Assembly (NCBI GenBank): GCA_020248405.1 | Contig: JADCHQ010000046.1 | Coordinates: 1-33,360 of the forward strand | From: Rhodocyclaceae bacterium | Lineage (GTDB): Bacteria; Pseudomonadota; Gammaproteobacteria; Burkholderiales; Ga0077523 | Reading direction: 5' to 3' | Length of the DNA stretch: 33,360 nucleotides | Shown here: positions 16,229 to 24,158 of the stretch, piece after piece | Position numbering within the stretch: the stretch's first letter is position 1 | Layout of the letters: every line of letters begins with the position of its first letter | The notes under the pieces: generated by a model | Told to the model about the DNA's origin: nothing | What the model saw: only the letters and a program-made list of their open reading frames with translations | The model's database searches: none | Position numbers and translations under genes: made by a program

Positions 16229-17155
16229 ATGGAAAGCGAAGCCCTGGGCTGGTACGGCGTGCCCATCGCGGTGCTGGGCGGCGCCATCCGCGTGAGCACG
16301 CCCTTCCTGTTCGTGAGCCTGGGCGAGTGCCTCACCGAGCGCAGCGGGCGCATCAACCTGGGCCTGGAGGGCGTGCTGGTAATGGGCGCCATGAGCGGCT
16401 ACGCGGTGTCCTTCCTCACCGGCAATGCGTGGGTCGGGGTGCTGGTGGCCGGCCTGGCCGGCATGGCGCTGGGGCTGCTGCACGGCCTGGTGTGCAGCCT
16501 GGCGCGGGTCAGCGACATCGCCGTGGGCATCGGCCTGATGCTGCTGGGCACCGGGCTCGCCTTCTTCCTGGGCAAGCCCTACGTGCAGCCCAAGGCGCCT
16601 ACCCTGCCCGCGCTGCACCTGGGCGACTGGTCGGCCTCGCCGCAAATCCAGGCCGCCCTGCAGATCAACGTGCTGTTCCTGGCAGGCATCGCGCTGGCCA
16701 TTGCCATGGCGTGGGCATTTCGCGCCACGCGCTGGGGCCTGATCGTGCGCATGGTGGGCGACAGCGCCGACGCCGCCCGCGCCATGGGCTATCCGGTGGC
16801 CGCGGTGCGCACCCTGTGCACCGCCGCGGGCGGTTTCCTCGCTGGCGTGGGCGGCTCCTTCCTGTCGCTCTACTACCCCGGCAGCTGGAACGAAGGGCTC
16901 TCCAGCGGCCAGGGGCTCATGGCCGTGGCGCTGGTGATCTTCGCGCGCTGGCGGCCGCTGGCCTGCTTCTGGGCGGCGCTGCTCTTCGGCGGGGCGGGCG
17001 CCATCGGCCCGGCGTTGCAGTCGGTGGGCGTCACGGGCGGCTACTACCTGTTCAACGCCGCGCCCTATGTGCTCACCCTGGCCATCATGATCTTCACCAG
17101 CTCGCCCAACCGCACCCTGGCCGGGGCGCCCGGCGAGCTGAGCGTGACCCGATGA
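16229..17155 (+). CDS. ABC transporter permease (BMP/nucleoside type), subunit 2
   Basis: A 308-residue integral-membrane partner of the preceding permease, with the family features TPFLFVSLGECLTERSGRINLGLEG near the N-terminus and a late LSSGQGLMAVALVIFARW segment. The ATG at 16229 follows the upstream TGA by one base, so the two are probably translationally coupled. The open frame extends back to 15998, but that part overlaps the first permease and is a shadow. It ends 30 bases before amiF. Confidence 0.9.
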   Translation: MESEALGWYGVPIAVLGGAIRVSTPFLFVSLGECLTERSGRINLGLEGVLVMGAMSGYAVSFLTGNAWVGVLVAGLAGMALGLLHGLVCSLARVSDIAVGIGLMLLGTGLAFFLGKPYVQPKAPTLPALHLGDWSASPQIQAALQINVLFLAGIALAIAMAWAFRATRWGLIVRMVGDSADAARAMGYPVAAVRTLCTAAGGFLAGVGGSFLSLYYPGSWNEGLSSGQGLMAVALVIFARWRPLACFWAALLFGGAGAIGPALQSVGVTGGYYLFNAAPYVLTLAIMIFTSSPNRTLAGAPGELSVTR

Positions 17156-17171
17156 TCGACTCACCCCGATG

Positions 17172-17178
17172 AAGGAGG
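17172..17178 (+). promoter_or_regulatory. Strong ribosome-binding site of amiF
   Basis: AAGGAGG lies seven bases upstream of the ATG at 17186. It is the strongest Shine-Dalgarno in the operon and fixes the amiF start; it suggests amiF is translated independently and abundantly. Confidence 0.75.
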
Positions 17179-17185
17179 TTTTTCC

Positions 17186-18211
17186 ATGAGCGGACTGGGC
17201 GGACTCAACAAATCGCCGAACGGCGTGGTGCTGGGCCTGGTGCAACTGCAGTTGCCGGTGGTGCGCACCCCCGGGGAGCTGGCGGCGCAGACCGGGCGCA
17301 TCTGCGAGATGGTGGCCAAGGCGCGGCGCAACAACCCGGCCATGGATCTGGTGGTGTTCCCCGAATACGCGCTGCACGGCCTGTCCATGGACACCGACCC
17401 GGCCATCCTGTGCCGCATGGACGGCCCCGAGGTGGCGGCCTTCCGCCAGGGCTGCATCGACAACCGCATCTGGGGCTGCTTCTCCATCATGGAGCACAAC
17501 CCCGGGGGCAACCCCTACAACGTGGGCATCATCCTCGACGACCGCGGCGCGCTGCGCTTGTACTACCGCAAGCTGCACCCCTGGGTGCCGGTGGAACCCT
17601 GGGAGCCGGGCAACCTGGGCATCCCGGTGTGCGACGGCCCGAACGGCTCGCGCATCGCGCTCATCATCTGCCACGACGGCATGTTCCCCGAGATGGCGCG
17701 CGAGTGCGCCTACAAGGGTGCCGACATCATGATCCGCACCGCCGGCTACACCGCGCCGATCCGCCACTCCTGGCAGGTCACCAACCAGGCCAACGCCTTC
17801 AGCAACCTCATCTACACCGCCAGCGTGTGCATGTGCGGCAGCGACGGCACCTTCGATTCCATGGGCGAGGGCATGTTCGTGAACTTTGACGGCACGACGC
17901 TCGTGCAGGGCAGTCACCGCCCCGACGAGATCATCACCTGCGAGCTGCGGCCCGACCTGGTGCGCGAGGCGCGGCGCGTATGGGGCGTGGAGAACAACAT
18001 CTACCAGTTCGGCCATCGCGGCTACGTGGCGGTGAAGGGCGGCGCGCGCGACTGTCCCTACACCTACATGCGCGACCTGGTGGCGGGCCGCTACCACCTG
18101 CCCTGGGAAGCCGAGGTGGCGATCACCGACGGCACCGGCTGCGGCTTTCCCGCGCCCAGCCGCGAATACACTGGCGAGCCCGCCGCAGACGAGGCGCGCA
18201 AGTATGGGTGA
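17186..18211 (+). CDS. amiF: Formamidase AmiF (nitrilase superfamily)
   Basis: Hydrolyses formamide to formate and ammonia. The 341-residue protein follows the AmiF pattern closely: start [11 protein letters not shown], Glu60 in [10 protein letters not shown], Lys129 in YYRKLHPW and Cys162 in ICHDGMFPE, the nitrilase Glu-Lys-Cys triad. The segments [17 protein letters not shown] and [17 protein letters not shown] are characteristic of formamidases as opposed to the short-chain aliphatic amidase AmiE. It lies between the permease and biuH, and its last eight bases overlap the biuH start (ATGGGTGA). Its place suggests formamide or a formylated amide is a substrate or intermediate of the pathway. 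Function within the operon remains inferred. Confidence 0.92.
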   Translation: MSGLGGLNKSPNGVVLGLVQLQLPVVRTPGELAAQTGRICEMVAKARRNNPAMDLVVFPEYALHGLSMDTDPAILCRMDGPEVAAFRQGCIDNRIWGCFSIMEHNPGGNPYNVGIILDDRGALRLYYRKLHPWVPVEPWEPGNLGIPVCDGPNGSRIALIICHDGMFPEMARECAYKGADIMIRTAGYTAPIRHSWQVTNQANAFSNLIYTASVCMCGSDGTFDSMGEGMFVNFDGTTLVQGSHRPDEIITCELRPDLVREARRVWGVENNIYQFGHRGYVAVKGGARDCPYTYMRDLVAGRYHLPWEAEVAITDGTGCGFPAPSREYTGEPAADEARKYG

Positions 18212-18887
18212 GCGATTCGTCGCTGCGGACCCCTACCCGTGGCCCTTCGACGGCGCGCTGCACGCCGGCAACACCGCGCTGGTGATCATCGACATGCAGA
18301 CCGACTTCTGCGGCGTCGGCGGCTACGTGGACAAGATGGGCTACGACCTGTCGCTCACGCGCGCGCCCATCGAGCCCATCCGCGCCACGCTGGCGGGCAT
18401 GCGGGCGCTAGGCTTCCCCATCATCCACACCCGCGAGGGCCATCGCCCGGACCTGTCGGACCTGCCGGAGAACAAGCGCTGGCGCTCGCGGCGCATTGGC
18501 GCGGGCATCGGCGACCCGGGGCCCTGCGGCCGCATCCTGGTGCGCGGCGAGCCCGGCTGGGAGATCGTGCCCGAGCTCGCGCCCCTGCCCGGCGAGCCGG
18601 TCATCGACAAGCCCGGCAAGGGTTCCTTCTGCGCCACCGACCTGGAGCTGATCCTGCGCACCCGCGGCATCCGCAACCTGGTACTCACCGGCATCACCAC
18701 CGACGTGTGCGTGCACACCACCATGCGCGAGGCCAACGACCGCGGCTTCGAGTGCCTCATGCTGGAGGACTGCACCGGCGCCACCGACCATGGCAACTAC
18801 CTCGCCGCGCTCAAGATGATCAAGATGCAAGGCGGCGTGTTCGGCGCCGTGGCGCCCTCGGCCCGCCTGCTGGAGGCGCTGGCGTGA
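18204..18887 (+). CDS. biuH: Biuret hydrolase (isochorismatase-like cysteine hydrolase)
   Basis: Predicted to hydrolyse biuret to allophanate and ammonia. The 227-residue sequence resembles characterised rhizobial BiuH along its length: an [12 protein letters not shown] start, [19 protein letters not shown] after the first strand, [17 protein letters not shown] and [16 protein letters not shown] at the end. The cysteine-hydrolase triad is Asp34, Lys136 and Cys169 (TTDVC). The start overlaps the amiF stop, so the pair is probably coupled. Related enzymes act on ureidoacrylate or triuret; the DFCGxGGY stretch favours biuret. Identification is by recalled similarity and should be confirmed by search. 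Confidence 0.82.
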   Translation: MGERFVAADPYPWPFDGALHAGNTALVIIDMQTDFCGVGGYVDKMGYDLSLTRAPIEPIRATLAGMRALGFPIIHTREGHRPDLSDLPENKRWRSRRIGAGIGDPGPCGRILVRGEPGWEIVPELAPLPGEPVIDKPGKGSFCATDLELILRTRGIRNLVLTGITTDVCVHTTMREANDRGFECLMLEDCTGATDHGNYLAALKMIKMQGGVFGAVAPSARLLEALA

Positions 18888-18911
18888 ACGCCTCCCGCCT
18901 GGGCTGATCCC

Positions 18912-20471
18912 GTGGCACACCCGCAGCCCCCCCACAGCGGCGCGCTCGCCATCGAGTGCCTGCACATGAGCAAGCGCTTCGGCGCCTTCACGGCCCTGGA
19001 CGACGTCACCCTGCGGGTGCGGGCCGGCGCCTTCCACGCCCTGCTGGGGGAGAACGGCGCCGGCAAGAGCACGCTGGTGAAGTGCCTGGTGGGCTACCAG
19101 CGGGCCGACGACGGGCAGGTGACGGTGGACGGGCGCGAGCGTGACATCCGCGCGCCCCACGACGCCCACGCCCTGGGCATCGGCATGGTCTACCAGCACT
19201 TCACCCTGGTGCCCAGCATGAGCGTGGCGGAGAACCTGGTGATGTCGCGCGACCAGGTGCCGGCGGTGGTGAACTGGCGGCGCGAGCGCGAGGCGCTGCG
19301 CGCCTTCATGGACACGGTGCCCTTCGCGCTGCCGCTGGATGCGCCCGTGTCCACCCTGGCCGCCGGCGAGAAGCAGAAGTGCGAGATCCTCAAGCAGCTC
19401 TACCTGCGGCGGCGCTTCGTGGTGCTGGACGAGCCCACCTCGGTGCTCACGCCCCAGGAGGCCGACGAGGTGCTGGGCATGCTGCGCCAGATGGCGGAGC
19501 GCGGGGAGGTCTCGGTGCTGCTCATCACCCACAAGCTGCGCGAGGTGATGGCCTTTGCCGACCGCGTGACGGTGCTGCGCCGCGGGCGGCTCGCCGGCGA
19601 AGGCGAGGTAATCAGCCTGGACCCGGCCGCCCTGGCGGAGATGATGGTGGGCTCCCGCGAGGTGGCGCAGACGGCGCGGCACGCCCGCGTGGCCCATGCC
19701 GACGCCCCGGCGCGGCTGAGCGTGCGCGGGCTCACGGTGGCCGACGACACCGGCCTCGAAGCGGTGAGCGGCGTGGAATTCGAAGTACGCGCCGGCGAGA
19801 TCCTGGGCGTGGCGGGCGTGTCCGGCAACGGCCAGCGCGAACTGGTGGAGGCGCTCATCGGCCAGCGCGCCGTGGCCGGCGGCGAGATCCGCGTCAACGG
19901 CGAGCCCTATGCCGCCACCCGGGCGCAGATGGCGCGGCACCGGGTGTTCAGCCTGCCCGAGGAGCCGCTGCGCAACGCCTGCGTGGGCGCGCTGGGCGTG
20001 GCGGACAACCTGGCGCTGCGCAACTTCGACCGCGCACCGCTCGCCTTCGGGCCCTGGCTGCGGCGCGGCGCGCTGCGGGCCCAGGCGCGGCGGCTGATCG
20101 CCGAGTTCAAGGTGAAGACCACCGGCCCGGAGGCGCCCATGGCCACCCTCTCGGGCGGCAACGTGCAGCGTGCCGTGCTGGCGCGCGAACTGTCGGGAGA
20201 GGTGTCGGTGCTGATCGTGGCCAACCCGGTGTTCGGGCTCGACCTGGCGGCAGTGGCGGAAATCCACACCCGCATCATGGCGGCGCGCAACGCTTGCGCG
20301 GCGGTGCTGCTGGTGAGCGAAGACCTGGACGAGCTGCTCGAGCTCTGCGACCGGCTGCTGGTGATGTTCGAGGGGCGCATGGTTCACCACACCACGCCGG
20401 CCGGGGCGGACATCGCGGTGATCGGCGGCCACATGGCCGGCCACGCCCATGCCCGCGAGGCGGCGGCATGA
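18912..20471 (+). CDS. ABC transporter ATPase with two nucleotide-binding domains
   Basis: The 519-residue energy module of the importer, with the duplicated layout of nucleoside/sugar-type ATPases. Domain 1: Walker [10 protein letters not shown] (46-54), signature LAAGEKQ (149-155, a non-canonical LSGGQ), Walker [10 protein letters not shown] (169-177). Domain 2: a degenerate Walker A region [10 protein letters not shown] (301-310), intact signature LSGGNVQR (413-420) and Walker B ending ANPVFGLD, without the usual acidic pair. One competent and one degenerate site is normal for this family. GTG start at 18912, 24 bases after biuH. Its TGA overlaps the next ATG (ATGA), placing it in the same transcript as the hydrolases. 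Confidence 0.92.
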   Translation: MAHPQPPHSGALAIECLHMSKRFGAFTALDDVTLRVRAGAFHALLGENGAGKSTLVKCLVGYQRADDGQVTVDGRERDIRAPHDAHALGIGMVYQHFTLVPSMSVAENLVMSRDQVPAVVNWRREREALRAFMDTVPFALPLDAPVSTLAAGEKQKCEILKQLYLRRRFVVLDEPTSVLTPQEADEVLGMLRQMAERGEVSVLLITHKLREVMAFADRVTVLRRGRLAGEGEVISLDPAALAEMMVGSREVAQTARHARVAHADAPARLSVRGLTVADDTGLEAVSGVEFEVRAGEILGVAGVSGNGQRELVEALIGQRAVAGGEIRVNGEPYAATRAQMARHRVFSLPEEPLRNACVGALGVADNLALRNFDRAPLAFGPWLRRGALRAQARRLIAEFKVKTTGPEAPMATLSGGNVQRAVLARELSGEVSVLIVANPVFGLDLAAVAEIHTRIMAARNACAAVLLVSEDLDELLELCDRLLVMFEGRMVHHTTPAGADIAVIGGHMAGHAHAREAAA

Positions 20472-21148
20472 GCGCGCCCGCGGTGGTGGACGCCTTGCCG
20501 GGGCCCTTCGCCTTCCAGCCGGCTTCCACGGCGCTGCTGGTGATCGACATGCAGCGCGACTTCATCGAACCGGGCGGCTTCGGCGCCGCGCTGGGCAACG
20601 ACGTGTCGCGCCTGGGCGGCATCGTGCCCACGGTGCGGCGCCTGCTGGAGGTGTGCCGCGCCGCGGGTCTGACGATCATCCACACCCGCGAGGCGCACCG
20701 CCCGGACCTGGCCGACTGCCCGCCGGCCAAGCGCAACCGCGGCGCGCCCAGCCTGCGCATCGGCGACACCGGCCCCATGGGCCGCATCCTCGTGGCCGGC
20801 GAGCCGGGCGCGGCCATCATCGATGCCGTGGCGCCGCTGCCCGGCGAGATCGTCATCGACAAGCCCGGCAAGGGCGCTTTCTACGCCACCGCCCTGCCGG
20901 AGCTGCTGCGCCATCGCGGCATCTCCCACCTCGTCTTCGCCGGCGTCACCACCGAAGTGTGTGTGCAGACCACCATGCGCGAGGCCAACGACCGCGGCTA
21001 CGACTGTCTGCTGGTGGAAGACGCCACCGAGAGCTACTTTCCCGAATTCAAGCGCGCCACGCTGGAGATGATCCGCGCCCAGGGCGGCATCGTCGGCTGG
21101 ACAGCGCGCTGCAACGCCGTGGAGGCCGCGCTGCGGGCGCGGGAGTGA
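20468..21148 (+). CDS. Second cysteine hydrolase; candidate triuret hydrolase
   Basis: A 226-residue isochorismatase-like amidohydrolase, clearly a paralogue of the biuH product two genes upstream. The triad is Asp31, Lys132 and Cys165 (TTEVC). Shared blocks include [28 protein letters not shown] and [14 protein letters not shown]. It differs around the active-site entrance: [17 protein letters not shown] replaces the BiuH DFCGxGGY stretch, and [14 protein letters not shown] replaces [14 protein letters not shown]. Published TrtA (triuret hydrolase) is a BiuH relative encoded next to biuH, and its product 1-carboxybiuret is the AtzEG substrate encoded immediately downstream. This makes TrtA the best guess, but a ureidoacrylate- or other ureide-amidase cannot be excluded. 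The start overlaps the ATPase stop. Confidence 0.65.
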   Translation: MSAPAVVDALPGPFAFQPASTALLVIDMQRDFIEPGGFGAALGNDVSRLGGIVPTVRRLLEVCRAAGLTIIHTREAHRPDLADCPPAKRNRGAPSLRIGDTGPMGRILVAGEPGAAIIDAVAPLPGEIVIDKPGKGAFYATALPELLRHRGISHLVFAGVTTEVCVQTTMREANDRGYDCLLVEDATESYFPEFKRATLEMIRAQGGIVGWTARCNAVEAALRARE

Positions 21149-21150
21149 TC

Positions 21151-21333
21151 ATGGAAGAGGCGGACATTCGCGCCTACGTGGCGGCAGCCGCGAACGCCCA
21201 GGGCCTGGCGCTGGGCGCGGACCAACTGGAACCGGTGGTGGCCGTGTTCACCCGCACGGCGGCCATCGCGGCGCCGCTGCTCGAATTCGACCTGCCCGAG
21301 GACACCGAGCCCGCGCCGGTGTTTCGTCCATGA
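21151..21333 (+). CDS. atzG: AtzG-like small subunit (DUF4089)
   Basis: A 60-residue acidic helical protein like AtzG and HpxX, the GatC-like subunits that stabilise AtzE-type amidases. It starts MEEADIRAYVAAAANAQGL and ends with the extended tail [17 protein letters not shown], which in this family wraps around the amidase subunit. It starts two bases after the upstream stop, and its TGA overlaps the atzE start (ATGA), as expected for subunits of one complex. Confidence 0.82.
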   Translation: MEEADIRAYVAAAANAQGLALGADQLEPVVAVFTRTAAIAAPLLEFDLPEDTEPAPVFRP

Positions 21334-22712
21334 ACGCCCTGGCGATCGCCGCGGCTGTGCGCGAGGGCCGCCTGCGGGCGGTGGAGGCGGTGGGCGAGGC
21401 GCTGGCGCGCATCAACCGGCACGACGGCACTGTCAACGCCTTCGTGCGCCATCGCGGCGAGCAGGCCCTGCGCGAGGCCGCCGCCCTCGACGCCGCCCGT
21501 GCCCGCGGCGAGCCCCTGCCGCCGCTTGCTGGCGTGCCCTTCGCCGTGAAGGACAACTTCGATCTGCGCGGCGAGGTGACCACCGCCGGGTCGCGGGTGA
21601 ACCTCGGCCGCACCCCTGCCGCCGCCGACGCGCTGGTGGTGCAACGGCTGCGCGCCGCCGGCGCCATCCCCGTGGGCGCCACCAACATGGATGCCTACGC
21701 CTACGGATTCACCACCGAGAACAGCGACTTCGGCGCCACCTTCAATCCCCGCGACCTGGCGCGCACGGCGGGCGGCTCCTCTGGCGGCTCGGCCGCCGCC
21801 GTGGCGGCCGGCATGGTGCCCCTCGCCCTGGGCACCGACACCAACGGCTCGGTGCGGGTGCCGGCGGCGCTGTGCGGCGTGTTCGGCCTCAAGCCCACCT
21901 ACGGGCGGCTGCCGCGCTCCGGCACCTTCGCCTTCGTCCACGGCCTGGACCACCTGGGGTGCTTCGCCCGCGGCGTGGCCGACCTGACGGCCTGCTACGA
22001 CGCCATGCAGGGCGGCGATGCCAGCGACCCGGCCTGTGACCCGCGCGCCGCGCAGCCCGCCGGGGCGCAACTGGCCCTGGGGGTGCAAGGCCTCAGGCTG
22101 GCGCGCCTGGGGGGCTACTTCGAGCAATGGGCGGACGACAGCGGCGCGCGCGGCCTGCGCCTCGCCGAGAAGCACCTGGGGGAGCTGCCCGTGGCGCAGG
22201 TGCCCCACACGGAACTGGCGCGCGCCTCGGCCTTCCTCATCACCGCTGCCGAGGGCGGGGCGCTGCACGGCCGCACGGTGCGAGCCCACTACGACCGCTT
22301 CGAACCCCATTCCCGCGATCGCTTTCTCGCCGGCGCCCTGACTCCCGCGGCCTGGTACTTGCGCGCCCAGCGCTTCCGGTCCTGGTTCCGGCACCAGCTC
22401 GAAGGGTTGTTCGAACAGTTCGACGTACTGCTGGCGCCCGCCACACCCGTCACCGCCACATTGCTTGGCCAGGAGCGCATGGACGTGAACGGCATCGCGC
22501 TGCCGCTGCGGCCCAGCATGGGATTGCTCACCCAGCCCATTTCCTTCGCGGGGCTGCCGGTGGCGGTGGCGCCGGTCGCCGGACCGGGCCAGGCCCCGTC
22601 GGGCGTGCAGATCATCGCCGCCCCCTGGCGCGAGGACCTGTGCCTGCGCGTGGCCGCGCACCTGGAAAACGCGGCCGTGGCGTCGGCGCCAATAGCGGAG
22701 GGCTTTGCCTGA
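21330..22712 (+). CDS. atzE: AtzE-type amidase, 1-carboxybiuret hydrolase large subunit
   Basis: An amidase-signature enzyme of 460 residues. The Ser-cisSer-Lys triad is visible: Lys74 in VPFAVKDNF, Ser150 in the GGSSGGS loop and Ser174 in [11 protein letters not shown]. Paired with the DUF4089 subunit, it matches AtzEG, which removes one amide nitrogen from 1-carboxybiuret to give 1,3-dicarboxyurea in cyanuric acid degradation. The related HpxXY pair acts in purine-derived ureide pathways, so the exact substrate is uncertain. No cyanuric acid hydrolase is encoded nearby, so carboxybiuret, if that is the substrate, would have to come from another reaction. The next start overlaps its stop (TGATG). 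Confidence 0.85.
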   Translation: MNALAIAAAVREGRLRAVEAVGEALARINRHDGTVNAFVRHRGEQALREAAALDAARARGEPLPPLAGVPFAVKDNFDLRGEVTTAGSRVNLGRTPAAADALVVQRLRAAGAIPVGATNMDAYAYGFTTENSDFGATFNPRDLARTAGGSSGGSAAAVAAGMVPLALGTDTNGSVRVPAALCGVFGLKPTYGRLPRSGTFAFVHGLDHLGCFARGVADLTACYDAMQGGDASDPACDPRAAQPAGAQLALGVQGLRLARLGGYFEQWADDSGARGLRLAEKHLGELPVAQVPHTELARASAFLITAAEGGALHGRTVRAHYDRFEPHSRDRFLAGALTPAAWYLRAQRFRSWFRHQLEGLFEQFDVLLAPATPVTATLLGQERMDVNGIALPLRPSMGLLTQPISFAGLPVAVAPVAGPGQAPSGVQIIAAPWREDLCLRVAAHLENAAVASAPIAEGFA

Positions 22713-23089
22713 TGGAGATCAATCTTCCTCATGTGCTCGCCGAGGTGACCGCGGCCTTCGAGCGCTACGAACGGGCCCTGGTGAGCAACGACGTGGCGGT
22801 GCTGAACGAGCTTTTCTGGCACAGCCCCCACACCCTGCGCTACGGCGTGGGCGAGAACCTCTACGGCCACGCCGAGGTGGCCGCCTACCGCCAGGCGCGC
22901 TCGCCGGCGAGCCTGGCGCGCACCATCCTGCGCACCGTGATCACCACCTACGGGCACGACTTCGCCACCGCCAACATCGAGTTCCATCGCCCGCCGGCCG
23001 AAAGCGTGGGCCGGCAGAGCCAGACCTGGGTGCGCATGCCCGAGGGCTGGCGCGTGGTGGCGGCGCATGTGAGCTTTCTCGCCCGGTAG
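22712..23089 (+). CDS. atzH: AtzH/HpxZ-like DUF3225 protein
   Basis: A 125-residue NTF2-like protein of the DUF3225 family, with the family blocks [39 protein letters not shown] and a C-terminal [17 protein letters not shown]. Members sit next to AtzE-type amidases in s-triazine (AtzH) and purine-ureide (HpxZ) operons. AtzH has been proposed to convert 1,3-dicarboxyurea to allophanate, the step following AtzEG. Its start overlaps the atzE stop by one base. It is the last gene of the run; the next gene is 117 bases away and unrelated. Confidence 0.85.
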   Translation: MEINLPHVLAEVTAAFERYERALVSNDVAVLNELFWHSPHTLRYGVGENLYGHAEVAAYRQARSPASLARTILRTVITTYGHDFATANIEFHRPPAESVGRQSQTWVRMPEGWRVVAAHVSFLAR

Positions 23090-23206
23090 GGCGCGCGGGG
23101 GCGTGTGGTAGGTCTGCTTGAACGAAGCCATGGTCGCCGCTCAGGTGACCAGCGCGCCGCTTCTGACCACCGCCCACGATCGCCGTGCGCTAGCCCGCCA
23201 CCGGAG

Positions 23207-24127
23207 TTGCCCGTACCGCCCCCCATTGCCTCTGCGTTCGCCGGCCTCGCATGCGCCTTGGCCGTGGCGTGCGCCCACGGGCAGCAACTGGAACCGCGGG
23301 CCTATTCCAATGTGCCCGTGGGCATCAACTTCGCCACGGCGGGGTTTTCCCACTCCAGCGGCGACGTGCTGCCCGACCCGTCCATTCCCGCCCGCGATGC
23401 GGCGGCGAAGGTCAACGCCCTGTTCGCGGCCTACTCGCGGTCCCTCGACCTGGGGGGGCAATCGGGGCTGGTCAGCGTGATCGTGCCCTGGGCCTCGGGC
23501 ACGGCGTCGGGCCTGCTGGAGGGGCAGCCCGCCAGCGTGGAGCGCACCGGCTTCGGCGATCCGTCGCTCAAGCTGTCCATGAATTTCCTCGGCGCTCCGG
23601 CGCTCACCCTGAAGGAGTTCGCCGGCTACCGGCAGACCACCATCGTGGGCGGCAGCCTACAGGTCACGGCGCCGCTGGGCAGCTACGACCCGGCGAGGAT
23701 CGTGAACGTGGGCACCAACCGCTGGACCTTGAAGCCCGAGCTGGGCGTCTCCCGCGCCCTGGGCAAGTGGGTGCTGGAGGGCGCGCTGGCGGTATCGCTG
23801 TTCACCGACAACCACGACTACCAGGTGAACCGCACCCGCACCCAGGAACCGCTCTATTCCGCCCAGGCGCACCTGGTCTACAACTTCCGCCCCGGGATGT
23901 GGGCCGCGGTCAACTACACCTTCTACGCCGGCGGGCGCAGCAGCGTGGACGGCGTGGCCCGCGACGACCGCATCGAGAACTCGCGCTGGGGGCTCACCCT
24001 CACCGTCCCCCTGGACCTGCGCAACTCCGTCAAGCTCTACGCCAGCACCGGCGTGCTGGCCCGCACCGGCACGGATTTCGACATGGCGGGCATCGCCTTC
24101 CAGCACCGCTGGGGCGGGGGGTTGTGA
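23207..24127 (+). CDS. MetA-type (phenol-degradation family) outer-membrane barrel protein
   Basis: About 306 residues: a hydrophobic, alanine-rich signal-like stretch ending near ACAHGQ, then a beta-rich chain with alternating aromatic/polar strands (NVPVGINFATAGFSHSSG, VNYTFYAGGRSSVDG, a final FQHRWGGG). This is the 'MetA-pathway of phenol degradation' family of small outer-membrane barrels, whose transported substrates are largely unknown. The start is uncertain: the frame opens from a GTG at 23105, which would put about 40 odd residues before the signal peptide, so I prefer the TTG at 23207. It may serve uptake for the upstream amide operon, but the gap of 117 bases leaves that open. Confidence 0.68.
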   Translation: MPVPPPIASAFAGLACALAVACAHGQQLEPRAYSNVPVGINFATAGFSHSSGDVLPDPSIPARDAAAKVNALFAAYSRSLDLGGQSGLVSVIVPWASGTASGLLEGQPASVERTGFGDPSLKLSMNFLGAPALTLKEFAGYRQTTIVGGSLQVTAPLGSYDPARIVNVGTNRWTLKPELGVSRALGKWVLEGALAVSLFTDNHDYQVNRTRTQEPLYSAQAHLVYNFRPGMWAAVNYTFYAGGRSSVDGVARDDRIENSRWGLTLTVPLDLRNSVKLYASTGVLARTGTDFDMAGIAFQHRWGGGL

Positions 24128-24129
24128 AC

Positions 24130-24149
24130 GGGGCGCACCGAGGCGCCCC
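24130..24149. terminator. Hairpin between convergent genes
   Basis: GGGGCGC (24130-24136), a six-base loop and GCGCCCC (24143-24149) form a perfect GC-rich stem between the barrel gene (plus, stop 24127) and the peptidase gene (minus, stop 24159). It could terminate both transcripts, though neither side has a T run. Confidence 0.5.
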
Positions 24150-24158
24150 CAGGTACCG

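Noticed and set aside
16160..18097. 645-codon minus-strand open frame across permease 2 and amiF
   Set aside because: Antisense shadow of two genes with clear motifs and ribosome-binding sites; the composition is His/Ala/Gln-rich and it spans gene boundaries.
18408..20450. 680-codon minus-strand open frame across biuH and the ATPase gene
   Set aside because: Same reason: it crosses an intergenic gap and mirrors the codon bias of the real genes.
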